Source: Diplonema papillatum
Taxonomy: Eukaryota; Euglenozoa; Diplonemea; Diplonemida; Diplonemidae
DNA: 64,000 nucleotides
Direction: 5' to 3'
Assembly: GCA_030068145.1 (NCBI GenBank)
Contig: JAPJBO010000053.1
Coordinates: 1-64,000, forward strand
Part shown: piece after piece, positions 51,830 through 61,660 of the stretch
Layout: the number at the start of each line of letters is the position of its first letter
Position numbering within the stretch: position 1 is the first letter of the stretch
Notes under the pieces: generated by a model
Database searches by the model: none
The model's input: only the letters and a program-made list of their open reading frames with translations
What the model was told of the DNA's origin: nothing
Position numbers and translations under genes: made by a program

Positions 51830-52000
51830 CACTAGTAAAAGTGAAAAAGGTGTTTTGACTAGTCATTTTACTAGTGAAAAAGCATGACTAGTGCACTAGT
51901 AAAAATGACTAGTGCACTAGTAAAAACACTAGTAAAAATGACTAGTGCACTAGTAAAAATGACTAGTGCACTAGTCAAAATGACTAGTGTCCTAGTAGAA
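51830..52000. repeat. Left subterminal CACTAGT array of copy B
   Basis: About eight units of tgcactagtaaaaatgacta, inverted relative to those at 54180-54360. Confidence 0.88.
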
Positions 52001-52362
52001 ATCCACCTGTTCCGAACCGAAATCTGGGCTATTTCGTAGATTTCAGAGGGTCCCACGGCACAACTCACAACCGTGTTCGGAATAATGTTGGACCGGGAAA
52101 AAGTCGAAGTACTTTTCAAAACCCCCAAAAGTCCAAAAAGTTCCGGTTCAAATATTTTACAGTAGGGTTCACGCCCACAAGGAAGTTTAGAATCCAAGAA
52201 TACGATAAGATATGTGGTGTCTACAGTCAAGGGCGCGCCCAAGTCCGTTAACAGCGCCCTACAACTTGGAGGTCGCTACTTTAGCCAGACGCAGAAGGTG
52301 GCGAGTCGCTGAGCGTAGTCGGCACGCGGCGTCGCCGGGCCATACGGAGCAGGGCCGGCGGC

Positions 52363-52575
52363 ATGCCCGCGGAAGGACTCGACCTCGGCGAGCTCGCAGT
52401 GAAGCGAGCGTCGCTGAGTGAAGGCGACGTCCTGGCCGCCGAGTGGCGGTCACGCGCGTTTTTGACGGTGGATGCCGACGACAGCGGGCTGCTGGCGTTC
52501 AAGGAGTTGATCAAGTATAGCCGGTCCCGGACGTCGTGTTCCGGCACGTGGTCGGCGACGGGGGCAATCTCATGA
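52363..52575 (+). CDS. EF-hand segment captured in the CACTA-like element
   Basis: A 70-residue plus-strand frame with the loop DADDSGLLAFKE preceded by RSRAFLTV, matching the EF-hand calcium-binding pattern (Asp at 1 and 3, Ser at 5, Gly at 6, Leu at 8, Glu at 12). The flanking 52250-52580 is clearly more GC-rich than the rest of the element and absent from copy A, suggesting a host gene fragment taken up by the transposon. The second half (SRSRTSCSGTW) is not recognisable. Probably not a functional gene. Confidence 0.5.
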   Translation: MPAEGLDLGELAVKRASLSEGDVLAAEWRSRAFLTVDADDSGLLAFKELIKYSRSRTSCSGTWSATGAIS

Positions 52576-54179
52576 GTCGCCCCGCCATGCTCACCCGAGC
52601 TGCTTGTCTACGCGACCCAGGCTACGCCCATAGTCATGATCGTGCAACCACGAGTTTTAAGGACGAACAGAAACTAAAGGTAACCTGAACCAATTTGGAC
52701 GCGTTTGCGGCCCGGAATTCGGGAAGCTTTGGAATGTTCGCACAATCTGCCGGTCCCATCATTGGTGTAACGGAAACATGAAACGAGTGCAAAAGCTGCT
52801 TCGGTCAGACTTCAAAATACCGCCAAAAAGTGAAAACCCCAGGGAAAAGTCCACAACTTTCAGAACCTCCAAAGCCCAAAACTTTAACTCTAAAAAGTCC
52901 AAAAAAATTCCGGTCCAATATTTTTCCGAATGCGGTTCCCAACGCGATTCCTTACTGTGCGATAGACGAAAGCTGGGGGTCATGTCTGCCACGAGCGTCA
53001 TTCAACAAAGCCAGTTCTGCAGGAATAAGTTACGATTACTCGTCGGTTTGTGTTTTGCGGCTGAACATGCAGAACTGTGGTCGCTTTTTTGGTGGGCCAC
53101 CCCGACTCTTTACCCACAGGAACCGGGCTGAGTATTGAGTTCTAGAAAGTGCAAGTGCCATGAAGGCAAGCGAGCACCACAGCTGAGGGCGGGGAGTTTC
53201 TGGGAACTTGTCGCCTACTGGGAGCGTTATACAGTGCCTGCCTCATGCTCTTCCGCACTTACTACTAGTAGCTCTCAATGCCCGATAGACAGTGCGTTGT
53301 GAATTCAAGCTAATCCGAGGCGGTGACTTTTATTGTCGTTGTGAACAACCGAAGATGCGAAAGAAGCTGCTTTCACAAATAGTACACCGGCTACGCGATT
53401 CACCTTACTGTGCGGTAGACCCGACGAGTAGAAACCAGAACCTGCTCGTGTCCCACCCGACGAAAGCTTTGAGCAGTTGATCGGTGGGCTCAATGGTCGT
53501 TAGCACGTCCCGAAACGACAAAGAAACGTGACTTCCAGGCATTCGAAATGCCTGGACAAAGCACCACGACGTGTTGACTGGCACACAACGCGCGCGCCAC
53601 AGGCTACAAGACTGGTTTTCCGCGGCGGCGTGAAAGAGGAAGCACGCAATGGGAGAGTGCCTCCAACACTAGAAAGCGGAGCACATAGCAGTGAGCAACG
53701 ACACTATTTGTGGAATGTGCGCAACACAAAGCCTTGCATGCAAACAGTTCACAGGCGGACAAAGCCAGCACCTGTTGCACATTCATGTTGGGAAGCTCGG
53801 CAAGAATCGTGGGTTTTAGGGAACCCACTACTGTAAATGCACTGTGTCCGGTGCGATGCCATCTACGGACCAGAGTTTGAATGTGGTCGGAAGCCCGCAT
53901 TATTCCAGTGTCTGAAACCTGTCACGACATGTCTCTGACCTCACCGTGCAGGGATAGCACTGTCGTTTGCACTATGTTTGCTAAGCCATACAAGCTCAGG
54001 GACTTTCCCAAGAAACCAACCAAAACCCTCGCAACTCGGCCTGTCTCGCGAAAACTGGGGTTGCCCAGGTGGTTTGTGGTGTCTGGGCACCGGTGGTCAC
54101 GGTAGTGCCGTGGAACCCCTCGAAAACTCTCAAAACACCCAGGACTTGGGTCCAGGTTAGGTGGACTTTGTCTAAATTA

Positions 54180-54364
54180 CTAGTCATTTTTACTAGTGCA
54201 CTAGTCATTTTTTACTAGTGCACTAGTCATTTTTACTAGTGCACTAGTCATTTTTACTAGTGCACTAGTCATTTTTACTAGTGCACTAGTCATTTTACTA
54301 GTCAAAAATTTGACTAGTAAAACCACTAGTCAAAGTCAAAAAAGTCCTTGACTAGTGCACCGTG
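54180..54364. repeat. Right subterminal CACTAGT array of copy B
   Basis: About six tandem units of GCACTAGTCATTTTTACTAG, then a divergent end (gactagtaaaaccactagtc) and the terminus. The same structure, split by the MITE, ends copy A at 34593. Confidence 0.9.
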
Positions 54365-54641
54365 CGTATAACATCCCCCCCCCCCCCCCCCCCCCCTGAA
54401 TGTATGGCTGCTATACGCTACTGTTTCAACAGTACTTTTCCTTTGCGCAAGCTTTTTTCTTCGTTCTTTTTGAAATGAGAGTCGCTTGATCACTTCTTAG
54501 TTATTTTTTGCAGTTCTCGCATCGTATAACACCCCCCCCCCCCCCCCTGAATGTATGGCTGCTATACGCTACTGTTTCAACAGTACTTTTCCTTTGCGCA
54601 AGCTTTTTTCTTCGTTCTTTTTGAAATGAGAGTCGCTTGAC
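54365..54641. repeat. Tandem duplication of the insertion target, with poly-C tracts
   Basis: tgaatgtatggctgctatac to gagagtcgcttga occurs at 54401-54489 and again at 54548-54642. Each is preceded by cgtataaca plus a C run (23 and 16). The unit also includes cacttcttagttattttttg at 51789 and 54491. The first copy is split by the CACTA-like element. Confidence 0.85.
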
Positions 54642-55097
54642 TCCCGAAGATGGGGAGGTTGCTTGTTATCGTTCCCCTTCATTTCTTCTCCTCTTTGGGT
54701 ACTTTGAGGGTGAAAGGACCGGTATTCTAGAGTCTCGGAGTGACCGTTTGAAGTTGGGAGTCAACGGGTGAGGGGAAGTAGAAAGAGGAAGGGGGCTGCT
54801 GGGATGCTGCTCGTACGTCGTGAAACAGGTTGGTAATCTTTAGGGAGTATGAAGCTACCACTGTCGACGAAGACTGCTAAATAAACGACCTTGGTAGCTG
54901 TTTTCCTCCGCGGTTTACGTCAGAAAAGTTCGTGGCCAATCAACCTCCCTACTGTCCTCAAGAGGGCGGGAGGGATAACATTTTCCAAAATGAGGGTAAT
55001 TCAAGGAGAGGGCAACTGGTCACGAACCCTTTTGGCAATTTCTGTTTACTTTTGCTTTAACTTGATTACGATACAGAGGGCTTTTGCAAGAATGTGA
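54642..55097. other. Intergenic; probable 3' flank of the gene at 55098-57491
   Basis: No coding frame is supported. It directly follows the stop codon of the minus-strand gene, so it should contain that gene's 3' UTR; no clear AATAAA on the minus strand was noticed close to the stop. Confidence 0.35.
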
Positions 55098-57491
55098 TCA
55101 GCGGATGTGCACGTGCAAGAACGAACAGTCGTGTCCACGCTCGCAGCTGCCTCTGACAAAGTGACGGCATGGGAAGCCAATGAAAGGACTTGGTGGGCGA
55201 CCGCTGCCGAATGGTTCGCCTGCAGTGCTTGGACGGGATACCCTCTTGGCAGAAAGTTTCACGCACTTTTCGTGCTTGTAAGGGTACATGGCGAATTCGA
55301 CCCTCTGCCCGATGGCCAGCGAGCCTGTGCTAGCGGCGCTGTGCTGGCAGTTGATGCTCTTCACAGCATCGTTGCCGCCGTTGGCGGTGATGAACAAAGC
55401 CACGTCTGGCTCGATTTTGCCGCAGTTCGACTCTGGGTACCAGTGGGTTACAGTGCCTCTAAGGCGAGTCTCCGTACAGATCGCGACGTGCAGCACCAGC
55501 GCATTGTTTTCAGTCTTTTGGGAGATGATCTTCATCGTCGGGGCAAGACCAGCGTGCAGTGCCGGGCTTTCATCAGCAACGCTTCTCACAAAGCCGTAGT
55601 TGTCCACGGAGAACCCTGGGGCCCGCTTGCCGTCGCGGAGGCTAATCGTAATTTTCTGGGTAACGCCTTGCTCGACAGCCTTCCATTTTTCCGGGGCCGT
55701 CCAAGACTTTGGCTGGTCATCTGAAGAAGAACTGCCGCCCTTACTGCTCCTTTCACCACTGCACGCTGTGCCCTGTTCTTCGCGAGACGTGCCGTTGTTG
55801 TCAGAACCGTTTCCATTACAAGAACCACTGCTGTTGCTGAAGGGGTGACCACCGTTCACGACTGCATCGGTGCCGGTGGCGCTCGTGTTGGTGCGACCAT
55901 TCGAGCTGTGCACGGTTTGAACGGATCTCGGTGGGGCATTGGCCATGTTTGTGAGGGCTTGCTTCTGGTTCAAATTGAAGAGCGAAACCTCCGTCGGCGA
56001 GCATTGCGAGCTGACGCTACCCGACACGTAGTCACCATTTGTATTGTTTGCCAAAGGCACGTCCCGCTGCGCCTTTTTCAGCAGGTCGGCGTTGAGCATT
56101 CTGTTGATCTCGCTTTGAGGCGTGTTGTTGTTGCTTCCTCCGCTGCTGCCTGCGTTACTATGCACAATCGCGGGTGTCGACGGGTTGGACCACGACGATT
56201 GCGACCCGATTCCATCGGTTGCTATGCTGTGCAGAGAGAACGCATTCATCATGCCATGCGGTGGGGCTAGAGCAAGTGGGATGGCTTGCGGTGCTGTAGA
56301 CGTAATGGCAATCGCAGGACCCGGACCGGCTGTCGGTAAACCAGAGTATCCCGAAGAGAACTGCTGGCCTTCTCCAGGGGTTTCGCAGTTTCTCGGGTTC
56401 ATCATCATCGCGTACACCGCAGGCTGGTACTGAACTGAAACTTGCTGTTGCGCCTCATGCAACTGCAACTGCTGCTGTTGCTGCAACTGCAGTTGCAGCA
56501 ATTGCTGTTGCTGCTGCTGTTGCTGCTTCTGCTGCTGCTGTTGCAGCTGTTGCTTCTGCTTCTGTTGTTGCTGCTGCTGTTCTTGTTGCTTCTGTAGCTG
56601 CTGCTGTGGCTTCTGCTGCTGCGGCTGTTGCTTCTGTAGCTGCTGGACTTGAGAAGACACCGGCCGCTGGTGTGGTATCTCAGCAGGCGACTGCACCTTC
56701 TGCGGGTCCGCGGCGCGGTTGGAGGTGATTCTTTGCGGCGGAGCCTCAGCAGAACCGATCAACTCGGCAGCGGGGTTGCCTTGCCACATCGAATGAATGG
56801 ACGGTGCCGTGATGCCAACCGACTGGTACCCCCACGTCGCCTTTGTGGACATCGAGTTAAAAAAAGCATGCGCGCCTCTGTCTGGTGTGTTGGGAGTCAC
56901 GCGGCCAGATGCACAGTGCAGGTCCTCCCGCTGATGGGAAAATTGCGCCTCGGCAGTTCTCTTCAGCGAATCCCAGCCGATGGATAGATCGGCCAATTCC
57001 TGCAAGCTCGCACTCTCGTCGGCCATCGACTCGTCCGGAAGGACTAACACCACTTGGAAATTGGCCGCCTTCAAACGCTGGACACCCGCTGCGAACGTAG
57101 ACGCGTTCCCAGAGAGGAGGACGAACACATTGGACGAGCTGTCAGCGCTTTGCTCGCAAACAGAGTCTGCGGCTTTTTCCAATATCGCCTTGTCCGCCAA
57201 TACAAAGTCGAAGTTGAGAGTGTGCAGAGCCGAAGCGATGGAGAGGCTTTGCGCAAGCAAGTGCTGCCCTTGCGGCTCGTCGACGCGAAGCACGGCTTTG
57301 CACGACCTCATTTTTAGGTCGTTCATGTCTTTTTTCTTGAACCGGCGACGAATGGTCATCTTCAACGCGGTAAACACTAAATGCAGAAACGACTCCTCGT
57401 CCGGCTCATACTGGCACGAGGCAAGGTCCCACAGGACATACAGGTTCAGGCTCTCCGCTGCTAGTTCGGCACGTGCCATCTCAAGCGGCAT
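55098..57491 (-). CDS. NYN-like / cold-shock / CCCH zinc-finger RNA-binding protein
   Basis: A single-exon 797-residue protein from ATG 57491. Residues about 15-175 resemble the NYN (MARF1-type) PIN-like nuclease fold: LYVLWDLASC, ADKAILEKAADS, VFVLLSGNASTF, FQVVLVLP, IGWDSL. The usual acidic positions are changed (SGNAST where the family has SGDxDF), although Asp22 remains, so nuclease activity is doubtful. Residues about 281-354 are Gln-rich, coded by CAG/CAA mixtures; 355-660 are Ser/Asn-rich and disordered. Residues about 677-753 look like a cold-shock domain (LRGTVTHWYP...GQRVEF). The C-terminus is a CCCH finger, C-x7-C-x5-C-x3-H (CRHFVRGSCERGHDCSFLH). Likely a cytoplasmic mRNA-binding regulator (inference). 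Confidence 0.85.
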   Translation of the reverse strand: MPLEMARAELAAESLNLYVLWDLASCQYEPDEESFLHLVFTALKMTIRRRFKKKDMNDLKMRSCKAVLRVDEPQGQHLLAQSLSIASALHTLNFDFVLADKAILEKAADSVCEQSADSSSNVFVLLSGNASTFAAGVQRLKAANFQVVLVLPDESMADESASLQELADLSIGWDSLKRTAEAQFSHQREDLHCASGRVTPNTPDRGAHAFFNSMSTKATWGYQSVGITAPSIHSMWQGNPAAELIGSAEAPPQRITSNRAADPQKVQSPAEIPHQRPVSSQVQQLQKQQPQQQKPQQQLQKQQEQQQQQQKQKQQLQQQQQKQQQQQQQQLLQLQLQQQQQLQLHEAQQQVSVQYQPAVYAMMMNPRNCETPGEGQQFSSGYSGLPTAGPGPAIAITSTAPQAIPLALAPPHGMMNAFSLHSIATDGIGSQSSWSNPSTPAIVHSNAGSSGGSNNNTPQSEINRMLNADLLKKAQRDVPLANNTNGDYVSGSVSSQCSPTEVSLFNLNQKQALTNMANAPPRSVQTVHSSNGRTNTSATGTDAVVNGGHPFSNSSGSCNGNGSDNNGTSREEQGTACSGERSSKGGSSSSDDQPKSWTAPEKWKAVEQGVTQKITISLRDGKRAPGFSVDNYGFVRSVADESPALHAGLAPTMKIISQKTENNALVLHVAICTETRLRGTVTHWYPESNCGKIEPDVALFITANGGNDAVKSINCQHSAASTGSLAIGQRVEFAMYPYKHEKCVKLSAKRVSRPSTAGEPFGSGRPPSPFIGFPCRHFVRGSCERGHDCSFLHVHIR
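56450..56650 (-). repeat. Imperfect CAG/CAA repeat coding poly-Gln
   Basis: The minus strand reads long runs of CAG and CAA with occasional CTG, AAG and CCG codons, giving the Gln-rich tract of the RNA-binding protein. Mixed codons argue for selection on the peptide rather than simple slippage. Confidence 0.85.
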
Positions 57492-58264
57492 GTCGGTTCG
57501 CTACCTTCAACCTCCCTTAAAACAATGACTGCGAGGAATCGCAAAGAGCTACACGAACTATTGATCGGCTGATGCGTAGCTTCCCTTCTTTATTTTGCTT
57601 GTTTTGTTGTTGTTGTTGTTTTCCTCTTTTCTTTTTGCCCTGTTTGGGTGGAGTTCTTCGGACTACCCGCCCAAAGTGCCTCCGGAACTGGATAGTCGAG
57701 GCACCACCGCCAGCCGCAGCAAGAGCTGCACTGCGCAAACCATAACGATGAATACACGGCGGGTAACTTGAGTGTTTGGCTGCTGCTGCAGGTCTCGGAT
57801 GCCGTTAAGGAGAGCGCCCCCAGGCATAGTTTCAGGTAATTTCACCCCTCAGACTATCCTGTTCTGCACGTTTGCTGAGTTTCCACCTATGGACATGGAT
57901 TTACAAAGATCTTTGCATTTTTCCACATGTTTTTCAAAATTTACTACTTCCTTTTTACATCTTTGTGTAAAAAAGAGAAAAGAAAGATCTTGAAATTTTG
58001 TAAGAAATAGTGACTGTGCGTTGTCCTTGTGAGTGGGGGTGTGGTCCTTTTTTGAGGTGAATTGCGCCTGTCGTTGCCTCTCCCTTAAGGTTGCAGCCCA
58101 AGGAAACCAGCTGTGAGACAAAACTCGGCGTCAGTCTCGTCGGATTGCACCAGAAAAGAACTTCACGGGTTACAAAACACCCGCCCAACACGAGGCACGC
58201 GCCCAAGAACACGCACGGCCACCGTAGCACCCGGAATCCTTTTTCGGTTCTGGTAGACTATAAC
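57492..58264. other. Upstream region of the NYN-like gene and 3' flank of its neighbour
   Basis: Contains a (TTG)n stretch at about 57600-57620 and pyrimidine-rich sequence. No coding frame is convincing. The promoter of the minus-strand gene should lie here, but no TATA box stands out near 57520-57560. Confidence 0.35.
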
Positions 58265-58657
58265 CTAGTCCAGTTTCACATGTAGGTAAGGCACAGACTG
58301 AACAAGCCGACAACGCTTCTCAGCTTGGGTTGATTCGACACACACGCTGCTCTCTCCACCCTGCTCGCGTTTCCGCTTCATTTCGAAACGGGCAAGTTTG
58401 TCTGCTACCTCCGATGCAGTGTCACTCCACTTCTTTGTGACTAAAGCACGTGTCAGAGCATCCTGCAGACACTGCTTCTTACCCCTTCGCATATACATGC
58501 GATGGGTTTTGCCATAAAAGAGCTTTGCGGCCTCCGGCATCTCATCGAGGTTACGGTCCTCAAGTTTCATCGGGCCCGCACGAGCCTCAGGCTCGTGATC
58601 GGGCTCCGGGTCCGCGACGAAATCTGTTGTTGCCACGGAGCCAGCGGATTTCGAATC
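58265..58657 (-). CDS. Small charged hypothetical protein, about 130 aa
   Basis: The frame is protein-like throughout: FVADPEPDHEPEARAGPMKL, FYGKTHRMYMRRGKKQCLQD, TKKWSDTASEVADKLARFEM, ending YLHVKLD at 58265. No ATG opens it in frame; an ATG at about 58687 (MSDSTDSDSL) lies in a neighbouring frame and joins if a short intron or single-base shift lies near 58660. The C-terminal half is basic and helical. No domain recognised. It lies on the same strand as the NYN-like gene, about 770 bp upstream of it. Confidence 0.5.
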   Translation of the reverse strand, partial: DSKSAGSVATTDFVADPEPDHEPEARAGPMKLEDRNLDEMPEAAKLFYGKTHRMYMRRGKKQCLQDALTRALVTKKWSDTASEVADKLARFEMKRKREQGGESSVCVESTQAEKRCRLVQSVPYLHVKLD

Positions 58658-58859
58658 AGTGAGTCGGAATCAGTGGAATCGGACATTGTTTACTTGGTCC
58701 GAGACGAGGATATGCTAATAGCTCTGTCGAGCCAACCCCACTTTTTAGGGGGTCGGGGGCGAAGCCCGGGGACACTTTTTAGCCTACCGTCGTACGCGTT
58801 TTTCTAGTAGTCCATTTCCCCCGCTCCGGGTTTTTCTCGATCCGTGACTCGGCACCGGG

Positions 58860-59300
58860 TATTTTGCCGCACAATTCAGGCCTGAGGCCCGGGTTCGAAC
58901 CCGGCCGAGGACACCTGGGCGAGGCACCTTTCCGGTCGAAAATGATTTTCGGGGGTTGTTGGTTTTCGGGGTCTATCATGCCCGATATTTGCGTTTTTTG
59001 CAGAGTTTCTCAATAACTCGCGGTATTTGGGTCCCCTTGGGTAATGTGAGTCAGTCTACCAGAACTGAGCATCGCCCGAACTTTGCTTTTTTGCATCACC
59101 ACAACTTAGCAACTTGGTTTCGCCCGAACTTTGCTGCTTTCCGAACTTTACATACCCCGTAAATCATTGTCGACCGGAAAAGTGCCTCGCCCGGGTTCGA
59201 GCCCGGGACCTAAGTGCCTCGCCCGGGTTCGAGCCCGGGACCTCCAGCCCTGAAGGCTTGCGCTGTTCACTCTGCCATCACGGTGTCATTTCCAGGGGGA
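58860..59300. repeat. tRNA-derived SINE-like repeats
   Basis: gcccgggttcgaacccggcc at 58890 and cgcccgggttcgagcccggg twice (about 59189 and 59221, a 32-bp tandem duplication) are T-arm/B-box-like. On the minus strand at 59190-59290, atggcagagtgaacagcgca (A-box-like) precedes the B-box at a tRNA-like distance. The body ggggtctatcatgcccgata to tttgggtcccctt recurs at 32790-32880 and 59383-59480. Confidence 0.55.
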
Positions 59301-59382
59301 AAACTTCCTATGGAGACCCTTGAAGTTGAAATGACACTATAAAAAGTGCTGCGCTTCGCGCGTAGAGGCAGCAGTTTGGGTT

Positions 59383-59490
59383 TCGGGGTCTAATGTGCCC
59401 GACATTTGCGTTCTTTTGCTGAGTTTCTCAATATCTCGTGGCTTTTGGGTCCCCTTAGGTAATTTGAGTCAGTCTACCAGATTCTGTATG
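59383..59490. repeat. Second copy of the SINE-like body
   Basis: cggggtctaatgtgcccgac, gagtttctcaatatctcg and tgagtcagtctaccag match 58965-59062, same orientation. Confidence 0.65.
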
Positions 59491-59544
59491 TTTTTTGTAC
59501 TTTTTCTCCTGTGGTGTTTACGCACTTGCATCATTCCATCCGAG

Positions 59545-59760
59545 CGTTCCGTCTGTTCATTACAGGATCTGTCGACAGGCATCTGGGCATAGCAGGCAAC
59601 TGTTCATTGCAGGAATCTGCTCGCCATAGGCCTCGCTCGGTGGTGACTGCAGACAATCGTTCTCCCAGACATTTGTCCCTCACAGGCATCTGTTCGTTAC
59701 AGGCATCTGATCTTTACAGGCACCTCATGATCAGGCTCATCTGATTGTCACAGGGTGGGC
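59545..59760. repeat. Degenerate ~20-bp tandem repeat
   Basis: About ten imperfect units resembling ttcattacaggcatctg (for example 59690-59712 and 59713-59733). No function suggested. Confidence 0.65.
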
Positions 59761-60510
59761 GTTTGTTGCAGTAGAGTGATTGCCAGGCCTTCGATTACCC
59801 TGAGCAACGCACTGTTCACACAGTCGGTGTCTACGTAACAGCAGATGGGTCGCGCTGCGGGGGCGGCTCACGGGTGAACGTCGTTGTCCGCAGAAGGGGG
59901 TCGTGCCATGTCGGCGGGTGCGCCGCTTCTTCACACCGCGTTTGCGGAGCCCTCACCCAGCTTTATTGGCCGTGTGAGCAACCATTAAAGCACAGAAACC
60001 GCACTACTACCTTGACGTTTTTTTCACAAAACTTCAAGATCTTTTTTTTTCTTCAAGATGTGAAAAAAAATGGGCAAATCCAACAACTTCTGAAAAGGAG
60101 TTTGTCAATCCATGTATGGAACCTTGGTAAAAATAGTTTCCCGGCTCCCATTGTTACGATGCGCAGGGTACGGTTCCGTCCCCTCACTTGCCGATTCGCA
60201 TGCTCGTCTATCATGCCGTTCCACTCACCTGGCGACTCATACTCATCATCATCCTGGTGTCAACAAGCCTTTCCAACAAACGATGATCTTTGGAGTATTG
60301 CTCCTCATCTTCAGCTTCTTCACAAGACGTCGGTACTGCCCCATCAAAGTGCTTCCGAAAATCCGTCGAGTTACTAACCAAGCGTGCTCGGGTGGAATTT
60401 GTGCTCTGTACGAAGGAAGAATTTGACGAATCTGAAGAGCGACATACTTTGCCTCCGTTGGCTGACGTTTATCGGGAAACAAGCGGAAGGGGTGGGGGAT
60501 CGAATAACGT
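59761..60510. other. No firmly supported gene
   Basis: A plus-strand frame at 59874-60377 and overlapping frames at 60290-60523 (FRKSVELLTKRARVEFVLCT) have partial protein character, but none has a supported start or splice site. It ends at the target duplication of the next element. Confidence 0.3.
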
Positions 60511-60541
60511 TCTTATGGTGTGATCCAAACCAAGTTCTGCC

Positions 60542-60600
60542 GGGTTCCTGCCGGGTTTCTGCCGGGTTCTTGCCGGGTTCCTGCCGGGTTCTTATCGGGG
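60542..60600 (+). repeat. gccgggttcytg tandem repeat, left subterminal
   Basis: Five units of 11-12 bp; the inverted counterpart with three to four units is at 62387-62420. Confidence 0.8.
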
Positions 60601-61004
60601 GGGGGTGTCCATTTTTTTTTTTTTTTTCCTGTAGACAACTTGTGTCAGACTAGCCCACCCGGGGGTGGTTGATGCCTTCAGGCAGAGTCTCCCCGTCCTG
60701 AGCTTTGTTTGGGTCCAAGATGATGGGCGCCCTTCGGCTATTTATTTCTTTTTCCCTCTTTCTCATACTTTTCATTTTATTGGGTTGCGTCTTCCCTCAC
60801 TCTTAGCGTCTTAAAAGGTCCTTTTGATGCCGAAACCAAATGGAAATAATATAAAGGAAAAGAAAATTTTTTTATTTTTGGCGGCTTGCATCTTCCATCG
60901 AGTCGCTGCTAGCTCTTTCAGGCATTTGTCGACGCTTCGCGCAGTACCTGCCGCGATATGGCAACAGAATAGTCTTCAAACTCCCTGAATATGCAATGCT
61001 GAGG

Positions 61005-61059
61005 TCGGCTCTCCTTTCTCGGTGATTGACTGTGTCAATCACCGAGAAAGGAGAGCCGA
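61005..61059. other. Perfect 26-bp inverted repeat with 3-nt loop
   Basis: The left arm at 61005-61030 (tcggctctcctttctcggtg...) is exactly complementary to 61034-61059, loop tgt. No T-run follows, so it is not a simple terminator. It lies near the centre of the 60516-62460 element. Confidence 0.9.
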
Positions 61060-61422
61060 GATTTCATGTCGGAGCTTGCAAAAATCTGTAGCATAGTGGA
61101 TCTGGCTCACGCAACCTGATGCTCCGGAATGCGGGTGCATCTCACTTTTGGCGCCTTCGTCGTGTTTGTGCCCACAGCTTGTGGGGTCGTGTCGCATCAG
61201 AATTGCCAGAAGCATCACTAATGTGTCTGCGGCAACGCTGTCGTCAACAACAGTTCAACGCAAAACCTCGCTTGAAGTGTCCGCTTTACTGTCGTGGTCT
61301 GCCAATTATTCAGAAGCCTAGTAAAAACACCTCTATATGTTGCTTCTCAGTGCTGCTTCAGCTCATCCAATCAGCCTTTGTCTGATTCTTCAGTGGTCGC
61401 CACTAACTTTGACTTCGCCAAG

Positions 61423-61660
61423 ATGGACATGATGTCAAGCCTAGCGAAAGGGCCTGCTCCGCCAGAAGCGGTTTTGCCCAAGTTGCAGTGTCGCAATCAA
61501 CCTTTGCAAGCAAGGCAGTCCGTCGTTCTTTTCGCCCTTTCGCCTTCGCTGCCCAGGGACTGCAACTTAAGCGTCAAGTCGCATTTTCCGTGCTTGCAAA
61601 GCCACGGTTCAGAGGTGAACTCGTTTACAGAGTCTCCTCAAGAACCGGTAGATGCTAGTC
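61423..61660 (+). CDS. Possible exon inside the 60516-62460 element
   Basis: The frame around MDMMSSLAKGPAPPEAVLPK and LQARQSVVLFALSPSLPRDC runs to PQEPVDASR and then meets cgtaagtag, a good donor (gtaagt at about 61661). The start could be the ATG at 61423 or lie further upstream. A following region (61860-62080) has frames on both strands, and a possible acceptor gctggcccgcag at 61859. No domain recognised. Confidence 0.35.

Larger units (their letters stand above)
51823..54364. mobile_element. CACTA-like non-autonomous element, copy B, complete
   Basis: It begins CACGGTGCACTAGT at 51823 and ends with the complement at 54364; CG flanks both sides (51821-51822 and 54365-54366). The interrupted sequence gcatcg/cgtataac is found uninterrupted as gcatcgtataac at 54520, a direct empty-site comparison. 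Both ends have arrays of GCACTAGTCATTTTTACTAG. From 52583 rightward it matches copy A. CAC ends, 2-bp duplication and subterminal arrays fit CACTA/CMC. No transposase is encoded. Confidence 0.8.
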
